In this document: one piece after another, positions 1 to 4,393 of the stretch | How positions within the stretch are numbered: the first letter of the stretch is position 1 | Layout of the letters: each line of letters opens with the position of its first letter | Position numbers and translations under genes: made by a program | Assembly: GCA_947259235.1 (NCBI GenBank) | Contig: CAMYLL010000149.1 | Span: 1 to 6,746 of the forward strand | Direction: 5' to 3' | Source of the DNA: an uncultured Pseudodesulfovibrio sp. | GTDB taxonomy: Bacteria > Desulfobacterota > Desulfovibrionia > Desulfovibrionales > Desulfovibrionaceae | Length of the DNA stretch: 6,746 nucleotides | Notes under the pieces: model-generated | Told to the model about the DNA's origin: nothing | What the model saw: only the letters and a program-made list of their open reading frames with translations | The model's database searches: none

Positions 1-613
1 GCTGATGCAGGCGGTGGACGACTACATCCCGACCCCGGCGCGTCCGGTCGACCAGCCGTTCCTGATGCCGATCGAGGACGTGTTCTCGATTTCCGGCCGC
101 GGCACGGTGGTGACGGGCCGGGTGGAGCGAGGGATCGTGAAGGTCGGCGAGGAAGTGGAGATCATCGGCATCCGCGACACGACGAAGACGGTGGTGACGG
201 GTGTGGAGATGTTCCGCAAGATCCTGGACCAGGGTCAGGCTGGCGACAACGTCGGTCTGCTGATCCGCGGCGTGAAGCGTGAGGACGTCGAGCGCGGCCA
301 GGTTGCTGCCAAGCCCGGTTCCATCACCCCGCACACCAAGTTCAAGGCCGAGGTCTACGTCCTCTCCAAGGACGAGGGTGGTCGTCATACCCCGTTCTTC
401 TCCGGCTACCGTCCGCAGTTCTACTTCCGTACGACCGACATCACCGGTGTCGTCTCTCTGGAAGAGGGTGTCGAGATGGTCATGCCCGGCGATAACGCCA
501 CCTTCAACGTCGAGCTCATTGCCCCCATCGCCATGGAGTCCGGTCTTCGCTTCGCCATCCGCGAAGGTGGCCGTACCGTCGGCGCCGGTGTCGTCACTGA
601 GATCGTGGAGTAG
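1..613 (+). CDS. tuf: Elongation factor Tu, C-terminal half (5' end outside window)
   Basis: EF-Tu is the GTPase that delivers aminoacyl-tRNA to the ribosomal A site. The window starts inside the gene; whole codons run from base 2 to the TAG at 611-613, giving 203 residues, roughly half of the usual ~395. The GTP-binding domain is missing. What is seen is beta-barrel domain 2 (motifs [17 protein letters not shown] and GVEMFRK) and domain 3 ([44 protein letters not shown], and a terminal [14 protein letters not shown]), nearly collinear with E. coli EF-Tu as I remember it. The protein ends GVVTEIVE. The ATG at base 5 is internal, not a start. rpmG follows 3 nt downstream. Oddity: codon choice changes sharply near bases 226-300 (see findings), and the first part contains CGG, CGA and GGG codons that are unexpected in such a highly expressed gene. 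Confidence 0.98.
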   Translation, partial: LMQAVDDYIPTPARPVDQPFLMPIEDVFSISGRGTVVTGRVERGIVKVGEEVEIIGIRDTTKTVVTGVEMFRKILDQGQAGDNVGLLIRGVKREDVERGQVAAKPGSITPHTKFKAEVYVLSKDEGGRHTPFFSGYRPQFYFRTTDITGVVSLEEGVEMVMPGDNATFNVELIAPIAMESGLRFAIREGGRTVGAGVVTEIVE

Positions 614-616
614 CAA

Positions 617-766
617 ATGCGCATCAACATTCAGCTGCAGTGCACCGAGTGCAAGCGTAAGAACTACGCGACGCAGAAGAACAAGAAGAATACTACCGGT
701 CGCCTGGAAGTGAGCAAGTATTGTCCCTGGGACAAGAAGCACACTGTCCACAAAGAGACCAAGTAG
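617..766 (+). CDS. rpmG: 50S ribosomal protein L33
   Basis: This is a 49-residue small basic protein of the large ribosomal subunit, located near the E site. It starts [20 protein letters not shown] and ends HTVHKETK, both typical of bacterial L33, and has the family's usual length. The start at 617 is supported by GGAG at 607-610, 6 nt upstream and inside the end of tuf, so the two genes are probably translated together. The first zinc-ribbon pair is intact (C9 and C12). In the second, C36 is present but the position expected to hold the fourth cysteine is Asp (C36-P-W-D39), so the protein has three of the four ligands of the zinc-binding form. The tRNA-Trp gene follows after 12 nt. Confidence 0.96.
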   Translation: MRINIQLQCTECKRKNYATQKNKKNTTGRLEVSKYCPWDKKHTVHKETK

Positions 767-778
767 GTTCGATAGAGC

Positions 779-855
779 AGGGGTATAGTTCCAACGGCTA
801 GAACGCCGGTCTCCAAAACCGGATGTTGGGGGTTCGAATCCCTCTACCCCTGCCA
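779..855 (+). tRNA. trnW: tRNA-Trp (anticodon CCA), CCA end encoded
   Basis: The full cloverleaf can be drawn by hand. The acceptor stem is 779-785 with 845-851 (7 pairs), the D stem 788-791 with 801-804 (GTTC/GAAC), the anticodon stem 806-810 with 818-822, and the T stem 828-832 with 840-844 (one G-U), with T loop TTCGAAT at 833-839. The anticodon loop CTCCAAA (811-817) places CCA at 813-815, which reads UGG. The discriminator is G852, as expected for bacterial tRNA-Trp, followed by a genomic CCA at 853-855. The gene sits 12 nt after rpmG with no visible promoter between, so it is probably cotranscribed with tuf-rpmG and released by RNase processing. Confidence 0.98.
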
Positions 856-869
856 ACTCTGTCTTAGAA

Positions 870-922
870 AGCGGGCGTTACGGGGCCTTGACCGTACAAA
901 GGACAAGGCCCTGCGACCCGCT
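870..922 (+). other. Long stem-loop between tRNA-Trp and secE
   Basis: The outer stem pairs AGCGGG (870-875) with CCCGCT (917-922) and can be extended by two pairs (876-877 with 914-915, A916 bulged). The inner stem pairs 881-890 with 904-913 (10 pairs including one G-U, core GGGCCTTG/CAAGGCCC). The loop is 891-903. No T-run follows; the next bases are CAATAATTTGGG, so this is not a standard intrinsic terminator. It could be an RNase processing or stabilising element separating the tRNA from the secE mRNA, or a leaky attenuator. The pairing is seen directly; the role is inferred. Confidence 0.6.
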
Positions 923-945
923 CAATAATTTGGGAAAAAGAAGTT

Positions 946-1203
946 ATGGCCAAGAAAAAAGGCAAGAATGCTGCTGAAAAGCAGGCCGCCTCGGCGGTTG
1001 CAGCCGGTCCCGTTGGGAAGTTCAAGGAGCTCATGGAGTTCTTTGAAGAGTCCAAGGTCGAGATCAAGAAGGTTGTCTGGCCGACCCGCAAGGAGACCAT
1101 CACCACATGCGTGGCCGTGCTGGTCGTCAGCCTGGTCGTGGCTCTTTACCTGGGCATTGTTGACCTGGCGCTCTCCAAGATCGTCGAGGCCATACTGTCC
1201 TAA
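946..1203 (+). CDS. secE: Preprotein translocase subunit SecE
   Basis: SecE is the small essential subunit that clamps SecY in the SecYEG export channel of the inner membrane. The protein has 85 residues, in the range of single-span SecE proteins rather than the three-span E. coli form. It has a Lys/Ala-rich N-terminus (1-20), an amphipathic helix region (about 24-40), the conserved family motif EIKKVVWPTRKET (39-51), and one hydrophobic membrane segment (about 52-75). The start at 946 is preceded by a purine-rich stretch (GGGAAAAAGAAG, 932-943) that can serve as a weak SD. It lies between tRNA-Trp and nusG, the usual bacterial secE-nusG arrangement. Confidence 0.96.
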   Translation: MAKKKGKNAAEKQAASAVAAGPVGKFKELMEFFEESKVEIKKVVWPTRKETITTCVAVLVVSLVVALYLGIVDLALSKIVEAILS

Positions 1204-1236
1204 GTCCCTAGCTCAAGAGCAAAGGCTGGATCAAAC

Positions 1237-1794
1237 ATGGATGCCACAATGGAACAAGCAGCACCCCGCGCACGCTGGTACATAGTTCACACCTATTCAG
1301 GGTTTGAACAGCGTGTTGAACAGACCGTCAGGGAGATGATGCGGACAGGGCAGGACAAGGACCTCATCGAGGAAGTCGTCATGCCTACCGAGAAGGTCGT
1401 CGAGATGGTCAAGGGAGAGCGCAAGACTTCCACCAGGAAGTTCTATCCCGGCTACATCATGATCAAGATGATCTTGACTGATGATACCTGGCATCTGATT
1501 CAGTCAATCCCGCGTGTCACCGGATTCGTGGGCGGCAAGAACCGGCCCACTCCAATGCGTGACAGCGAGGCGGAGAACATCCTCAACATGATGGAGAGCC
1601 GCCAGGAAAAACCGCGTCCCAAGTTCAATTTCGAGCGCGGTGACGAGGTACGGGTCATCGACGGCCCCTTCAGCGGATTCAACGGTGTTGTGGAAGAAGT
1701 CAATTACGACAAGGGAAAACTCAAGGTTTCCGTCTCCATCTTCGGGCGTCAGACTCCAGTGGAGCTTGATTTTGTCCAGGTGGACAAAGGGTAG
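1237..1794 (+). CDS. nusG: Transcription termination/antitermination factor NusG
   Basis: NusG binds elongating RNA polymerase, reduces pausing, and contacts Rho or ribosomal protein S10. The 185-residue protein has an N-terminal NGN domain (about 12-118; RWYIVHTYSGFEQRV at 13-27, FYPGYIMIKM at 69-78, VTGFVGG at 94-100) and a C-terminal KOW domain (about 134-185; GDEVRVIDGPFSGFNGVVEEV at 135-155, then FGRQTPVELDFVQV). Length and layout are normal. Start: ATG at 1237 has AAAGG (1221-1225) and GGA (1228-1230) upstream. An in-frame ATG at 1249 would remove only four non-conserved residues and has no SD of its own, so 1237 is preferred but not proven. It is 33 nt after secE, with which it is very probably cotranscribed. 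Confidence 0.97.
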   Translation: MDATMEQAAPRARWYIVHTYSGFEQRVEQTVREMMRTGQDKDLIEEVVMPTEKVVEMVKGERKTSTRKFYPGYIMIKMILTDDTWHLIQSIPRVTGFVGGKNRPTPMRDSEAENILNMMESRQEKPRPKFNFERGDEVRVIDGPFSGFNGVVEEVNYDKGKLKVSVSIFGRQTPVELDFVQVDKG

Positions 1795-1820
1795 CCCGGA
1801 AATACTCGCTAACAGCGAAA

Positions 1821-1835
1821 TTTCTCATCGAGGAA
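1821..1835 (+). promoter_or_regulatory. rplK ribosome binding site inside a short hairpin
   Basis: The SD GAGGA (1830-1834) lies 5 nt before the rplK ATG. The bases TTTCTC (1821-1826) can pair with GAGGAA (1830-1835) over a 3-nt loop, with one G-U pair, covering the SD. A second small stem, TCGCT-AAC-AGCGA (1806-1818), lies just upstream. In E. coli the L11-L1 operon is repressed by L1 binding near the rplK start; these stems are a candidate site for such control here. The pairing is seen; regulation is inferred. Confidence 0.45.
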
Positions 1836-1839
1836 TACA

Positions 1840-2265
1840 ATGGCCAAGAAAGAATTAGGTAAGATCAAACTGCAGATTCCCGCCGGGAGTGCCAACCCCT
1901 CCCCGCCGGTCGGTCCGGCGCTGGGTCAGCACGGCGTTAATATCATGGAGTTCTGCAAGGCGTTCAACGCCAAGACGCAGGACCAGAAGGGACTGATAAT
2001 CCCGGTCGTCATCACGGTCTTCGCGGACCGCTCCTTCGAGTTCATCACCAAGACCCCGCCCGCCGCTGTGCTGCTGCTCAAGGCAGCCAAGCTGGAGAAG
2101 GGATCCGGTGTGCCCAACAAGGAGAAAGTAGGCAAGGTTTCCAAGGCCCAGATCAAGGAAATTGCCGAATTGAAGATGCCGGATCTGAACGCCAATGACA
2201 TCAAGAAGGCCATGCTGCAGATCGAGGGAACTGCCCGCAGCATGGGCATCGAAGTCAAAGGCTAG
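1840..2265 (+). CDS. rplK: 50S ribosomal protein L11
   Basis: L11 is part of the stalk base of the large subunit, binds the GTPase-associated region of 23S rRNA, and is needed for RelA-dependent stringent response. The protein has 141 residues, the family norm. The N-terminal domain (1-70) carries the proline-rich [19 protein letters not shown] (20-38) that forms the thiostrepton-binding side. A linker with KTPPAAVLL (71-79) leads to the RNA-binding C-terminal domain (75-141), ending [10 protein letters not shown] (130-139). Lysines at 3 and 4 lie where PrmA methylates L11 in other bacteria. The start has a clear SD (GAGGA, 1830-1834). rplA follows after 14 nt, the usual L11-L1 pairing. Confidence 0.98.
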   Translation: MAKKELGKIKLQIPAGSANPSPPVGPALGQHGVNIMEFCKAFNAKTQDQKGLIIPVVITVFADRSFEFITKTPPAAVLLLKAAKLEKGSGVPNKEKVGKVSKAQIKEIAELKMPDLNANDIKKAMLQIEGTARSMGIEVKG

Positions 2266-2279
2266 AGAGGAAATTAGAA

Positions 2280-2987
2280 ATGCCCAAGCATGGAAAAAAA
2301 TACCGCAACGCCGTTGGCGACAGGGACACATCCCTGCGCGCCCAGGTCGAAGAGGGTGTGAAGACAGCCATTGAGAGCGCTTTCGCCAAGTTCGACGAGA
2401 CAGTTGATGTCGCCATCAACCTCGGCGTGGACCCCAAATACTCCGATCAGATGATCCGCGGCGCCGTCAGCCTGCCCAATGGGCTTGGCAAGGACGTTCG
2501 TGTCGTGGTTTTCTGCAAGCCCGAGAAGGAAGCCGAGGCCAAGGCCGCAGGCGCCGACTACGCAGGCTCAGACGATCTGCTCGAGAAGATTCAGGGCGGC
2601 TGGCTTGATTTCGACAAGGCTGTGGCCACCCCTGACATGATGGCTCTGGTCGGCAAGATCGGACGTGTTCTCGGCCCCCGTGGCCTGATGCCCAACGCCA
2701 AGACGGGCACAGTGACCATGGATGTCGCCACGGCCGTCTCCGAGCTCAAGGCCGGTAAGGTCGAGTTCAAGGTCGACAAGGCCGGCGTGCTCCACGCCCC
2801 CATCGGCAAGGTCTCCTTCGGCACTGAGAAGCTCTGCGAAAACCTGAAGACCCTTCTGGCTCAGGTCATGCGCATGAAGCCCTCCACCGCCAAGGGCACG
2901 TACATGCGGGCCATGGCCGTCGCCACGACCATGGGGCCCGGCGTGAAGATCGACCCCCTGGCTATCCGGAAGTTTCTGGACGTCTAA
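2280..2987 (+). CDS. rplA: 50S ribosomal protein L1
   Basis: L1 forms the mobile L1 stalk that helps release deacylated tRNA from the E site, and in many bacteria represses its own L11-L1 operon. The protein has 235 residues, normal length. Domain 1 is built from residues 1-67 and about 160-235, domain 2 from about 68-159. The family signature [19 protein letters not shown] spans 127-145, and the conserved C-terminal [11 protein letters not shown] spans 201-211. The N-terminus [11 protein letters not shown] is typical. The SD AGAGG (2266-2270) overlaps the bases directly after the rplK stop, 9 nt before the ATG. A strong GC hairpin follows 20 nt after the stop codon. Confidence 0.98.
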   Translation: MPKHGKKYRNAVGDRDTSLRAQVEEGVKTAIESAFAKFDETVDVAINLGVDPKYSDQMIRGAVSLPNGLGKDVRVVVFCKPEKEAEAKAAGADYAGSDDLLEKIQGGWLDFDKAVATPDMMALVGKIGRVLGPRGLMPNAKTGTVTMDVATAVSELKAGKVEFKVDKAGVLHAPIGKVSFGTEKLCENLKTLLAQVMRMKPSTAKGTYMRAMAVATTMGPGVKIDPLAIRKFLDV

Positions 2988-3007
2988 ACTGAATTGAACG
3001 GAATGCC

Positions 3008-3031
3008 GGACGGCCCCTTCCCGGGCCGTCC
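3008..3031 (+). other. GC-rich stem-loop after rplA, no U-tract
   Basis: GGACGGCCC (3008-3016) pairs perfectly with GGGCCGTCC (3023-3031) across a 6-nt loop (3017-3022), a very stable 9-bp stem. The following bases TGTAGATAAT are not a T-run, so a classic intrinsic terminator is unlikely. It may protect the 3' end of the rplK-rplA message, mark a processing site, or reduce read-through into rplJ. Its 5' arm also matches bases near the rplJ start (see findings). Confidence 0.6.
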
Positions 3032-3045
3032 TGTAGATAATCGCA

Positions 3046-3125
3046 CGGGAAGTTGAGTCAGAGACGGCAGGTGGGGCTGTGATCCCTTAATACCCTGCTC
3101 AGACAACGCTTTGACCTGCTTTCCG
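3046..3125 (+). promoter_or_regulatory. Probable L10 autoregulatory mRNA leader upstream of rplJ
   Basis: In many bacteria the L10-(L7/L12) complex binds the rplJ leader and represses rplJ-rplL. Here the leader folds into nested helices: CGGGAAG (3046-3052) with CTTTCCG (3119-3125, one G-U), GTCA (3057-3060) with TGAC (3112-3115), and GCAGG (3067-3071) with CCTGC (3094-3098) capped by an inner GGGG/TCCC hairpin (3073-3086). The sequence around it, AGACGGCAGGTGGGG then CTTAATACCCTGCTCAGAC, resembles the kink-turn region of known L10 leaders as I remember the family. Position directly before rplJ agrees. A covariance-model match was not run. Confidence 0.75.
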
Positions 3126-3136
3126 GGCCGAACGAC

Positions 3137-3142
3137 GAGGAG
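3137..3142 (+). promoter_or_regulatory. rplJ Shine-Dalgarno
   Basis: GAGGAG lies 6 nt before the ATG at 3149, a near-ideal ribosome binding site. It fixes the rplJ start and lies just downstream of the leader fold, where structural change in the leader could affect its access. Confidence 0.8.
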
Positions 3143-3148
3143 TGGTGG

Positions 3149-3670
3149 ATGAACAGGCAAGAAAAAGCCCAGATCATCGAGCAGCTGCACGAAAAGGCTG
3201 CGCGGGCAAGCATTGCCGTCGTCACCGACTTCAAGGGTTTGAGCGTTGAGGAGATCACTCAGCTGCGCGCAAAATGCTATGAAGTCGGAGTTGACTACCA
3301 AGTCGTCAAGAACACCCTGGCCCGGTTGGCTCTCAAGGATACCGATCACGGTGAATTGAGCGAACACCTCAAAGAGAACTGCGCCATTGCGCTGGGGTAC
3401 GACGATCCTGTCGCCCTTGCCAAGGCGCTGGCCGATTTCGACAAGACGAACAAAAAGTTCGCCCTGCGGTTCGGCTCTCTCGAAGGGAAGTTTCTTGACA
3501 GCGACGGCGTGAAAGAACTCGCCAAGATGCCCAGCAAGCCTGAGCTCTTGAGTTCCGTACTTGGCACAATGCAGGCCGTACCGCGCAATTTCGTGTGCTT
3601 GTTCGCAAACATCGAACGCAAGTTCCTGTATGCCTTGACTGCGATCAAGGATCAGAAGGAAGCAGCGTAA
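3149..3670 (+). CDS. rplJ: 50S ribosomal protein L10
   Basis: L10 anchors the L7/L12 dimers to the stalk base next to L11, and usually represses its own operon by binding its mRNA leader. The protein has 173 residues, normal for the family. The N-terminal rRNA-binding domain (about 1-130) shows [13 protein letters not shown] and the conserved stretch [21 protein letters not shown] (20-40), followed by [13 protein letters not shown]. The C-terminal helix that binds L7/L12 dimers is at the end (about 137-173, [27 protein letters not shown]). The start is set by the strong SD at 3137-3142. rplL follows after 40 nt. Confidence 0.97.
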   Translation: MNRQEKAQIIEQLHEKAARASIAVVTDFKGLSVEEITQLRAKCYEVGVDYQVVKNTLARLALKDTDHGELSEHLKENCAIALGYDDPVALAKALADFDKTNKKFALRFGSLEGKFLDSDGVKELAKMPSKPELLSSVLGTMQAVPRNFVCLFANIERKFLYALTAIKDQKEAA

Positions 3671-3696
3671 ACCAGGTTCAAAGCGAATCTTTCTTT

Positions 3697-3702
3697 AAGG
3701 AG
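3697..3702 (+). promoter_or_regulatory. Strong Shine-Dalgarno of rplL
   Basis: AAGGAG lies 8 nt before the rplL ATG in an A/T-rich stretch. It is the best SD in the window, which fits the need to make several L7/L12 copies for each L10. Confidence 0.85.
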
Positions 3703-3710
3703 AATTTATC

Positions 3711-4094
3711 ATGGCTGACATCACCAAAGAACAAGTTGTCGAATTCATTGGCAACATGACTGTCCTGGAGCTTTCCCAGTTCATCAAAGAGCTCGAGGAC
3801 GTGTTCGGCGTCGAGGCTGCCGCTCCGGCCGCCGCCGTCATGGCCGCTCCGGCCGCCGCCGATGCCTCTGCCGACGAAGAGCAGACCGAGTTCACCGTCA
3901 TGCTGACCGCCGCCGGTGGCAACAAGATCGCCGTCATCAAGGCCGTCCGCGCCATCACCGGTCTGGGCCTGAAAGAAGCCAAGGCTGTTGTCGACGAGGC
4001 CCCCAAGGCCATCAAGGAAGGCGTCTCCAAGGATGAGGCCGACGAAGCAGCCAAGCAGCTTCAGGAAGCCGGCGCTGAAGTTGAAGTCAAGTAA
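3711..4094 (+). CDS. rplL: 50S ribosomal protein L7/L12
   Basis: L7/L12 is the multi-copy stalk protein that recruits and stimulates translational GTPases. The protein has 127 residues. The N-terminal dimerisation domain is 1-33 ([27 protein letters not shown]), the flexible Ala/Pro hinge about 34-56, and the factor-binding C-terminal domain about 57-127. The C-terminal domain contains the conserved [21 protein letters not shown] (71-91), which carries the factor-contact helix. The hinge contains two copies of AAPAAA encoded by a perfect 19-nt direct repeat (see repeat entry). The start is set by the SD at 3697-3702. It is followed by a 299-nt non-coding gap before rpoB. Confidence 0.98.
   Translation: MADITKEQVVEFIGNMTVLELSQFIKELEDVFGVEAAAPAAAVMAAPAAADASADEEQTEFTVMLTAAGGNKIAVIKAVRAITGLGLKEAKAVVDEAPKAIKEGVSKDEADEAAKQLQEAGAEVEVK
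3819..3861 (+). repeat. 19-nt direct repeat in the L7/L12 hinge
   Basis: The 19 bases starting GCCGCTCCGG at 3819-3837 recur exactly at 3843-3861, an offset of 24 nt (8 codons), so the reading frame is kept. They encode AAPAAAVM and then AAPAAADA in the flexible hinge. This is probably an in-frame tandem duplication. Confidence 0.8.
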
Positions 4095-4117
4095 CTTCAG
4101 TCACTTAAGCTAAACAT

Positions 4118-4162
4118 GGCAAAGAGCGCTCGCCCTGTGACAAGGGTGTTGCGCTCTTTGCT
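4118..4162 (+). terminator. Attenuator or processing hairpin after rplL
   Basis: GCAAAGAGCGC (4119-4129) pairs with GCGCTCTTTGC (4151-4161), 11 perfect pairs plus a G-U at 4118/4162. A second stem CCCT/AGGG (4133-4136 with 4143-4146) caps it. The downstream sequence TCTGTCTATATATA has scattered T residues but no T-run, so full termination is unlikely. Partial termination or RNase III cleavage, as at the same position in E. coli, fits better. The stem is seen; the role is inferred. Confidence 0.65.
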
Positions 4163-4177
4163 CTGTCTATATATACT
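4149..4177 (+). promoter_or_regulatory. Candidate sigma-70 promoter for rpoB
   Basis: TTGCGC (4149-4154) and TATACT (4172-4177) are separated by 17 nt. The -10 matches the consensus at 5 of 6 bases, the -35 only at TTG. It overlaps the 3' arm of the attenuator hairpin. Transcription would begin about 4184, giving a ~210-nt leader before rpoB. This is a weak prediction. Confidence 0.35.
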
Positions 4178-4203
4178 GGCTAATTAGCTTTAACATTTGG
4201 GTC

Positions 4204-4234
4204 AAGCATTGAAGGCGGCCTGCGTCGCCTGCTT
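4204..4234 (+). other. Bulged stem-loop in the rpoB leader
   Basis: AAGCA (4204-4208) pairs with TGCTT (4230-4234) and GGCG (4214-4217) with CGCC (4226-4229), leaving a 5-nt bulge (4209-4213) and an 8-nt loop. The pairing is seen; function is unknown. Confidence 0.4.
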
Positions 4235-4251
4235 CTTGTTTACACATGTGT

Positions 4252-4270
4252 TCGGGAACCGGTATCCCGA
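4252..4270 (+). other. Small stem-loop in the rpoB leader
   Basis: TCGGGA (4252-4257) pairs with TCCCGA (4265-4270) over a 7-nt loop. It follows directly after the palindrome ACACATGTGT (4242-4251). No T-run follows. Function is unknown. Confidence 0.4.
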
Positions 4271-4330
4271 CCATGGCTTAGCACCCTATTCACGCAGCGT
4301 CCGAATCCACGCGGCCGCTGTGGCCGAAAG

Positions 4331-4364
4331 TGGGTAGGAAGTCCTCATACGACTTCACGCCCCA
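4331..4364 (+). other. Two-part stem-loop shortly before rpoB
   Basis: GAAGTC (4338-4343) pairs with GACTTC (4351-4356) over a 7-nt loop, and TGGG (4331-4334) with CCCA (4361-4364) below a small internal loop. It ends 29 nt before the rpoB ATG, so it could help control translation start. The role is inferred. Confidence 0.45.
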
Positions 4365-4371
4365 ACCATCA

Positions 4372-4390
4372 ACCACTCATGCATGAGGGT
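4372..4390 (+). promoter_or_regulatory. rpoB ribosome binding site within a palindrome/hairpin
   Basis: The 12-nt perfect palindrome CTCATGCATGAG (4376-4387) overlaps the rpoB SD GAGGG (4385-4389), which ends 4 nt before the ATG at 4394. As RNA, CTCA/TGAG with a TGCA loop plus ACC (4372-4374) with GGT (4388-4390) around a bulged A gives about 7 pairs that would cover the SD. The SD supports the start at 4394 over the in-frame ATG at 4379, which lies inside the palindrome and has no SD. Confidence 0.55.
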
Positions 4391-4393
4391 ACA

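Larger units (their letters stand above)
4095..4393 (+). other. Gene-free rplL-rpoB intergenic region
   Basis: No convincing gene lies in these 299 bases; they are visibly richer in A/T in the first part (4160-4200) than the neighbouring genes. They hold a long hairpin (4118-4162), a possible promoter (4149-4177), a perfect 10-nt palindrome GCTAATTAGC (4179-4188), a hairpin at 4204-4234, another palindrome ACACATGTGT (4242-4251), hairpins at 4252-4270 and 4331-4364, and the SD-covering hairpin at 4372-4390. In E. coli the same gap holds an attenuator and an RNase III site that let rpoBC be expressed less than the ribosomal genes; a similar role here is inferred. Confidence 0.8.

Noticed and set aside
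279..713. 144-codon plus-strand frame overlapping tuf and rpmG
   Set aside because: Its product is a low-complexity Ser/Pro/Arg-rich frame-shifted reading of EF-Tu codons, and it runs through both real genes.
888..928. TTGACC followed by TAAT as a promoter for secE
   Set aside because: The elements are about 30 nt apart, too far for a sigma-70 promoter, and TTGACC is part of the hairpin.
1211..1220. GCTCAAGAGC inverted repeat between secE and nusG
   Set aside because: A 4-bp stem with a 2-nt loop cannot form a stable hairpin and is expected by chance.
1855..2331. 158-codon minus-strand open frame over rplK
   Set aside because: It lies fully opposite the well-conserved L11 gene and the L1 start; no domain is recognisable.
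3032..3041. GATAAT-like -10 element (3036-3041) upstream of rplJ
   Set aside because: No -35-like sequence lies at 16-19 nt upstream; that position is occupied by the GC hairpin arm. E. coli has a promoter near here, but this sequence does not support one.
4311..4318. GCGGCCGC (a NotI recognition sequence) as a sign of cloning or vector
   Set aside because: It lies in ordinary GC-rich leader sequence with no vector sequence around it; chance occurrence is likely.
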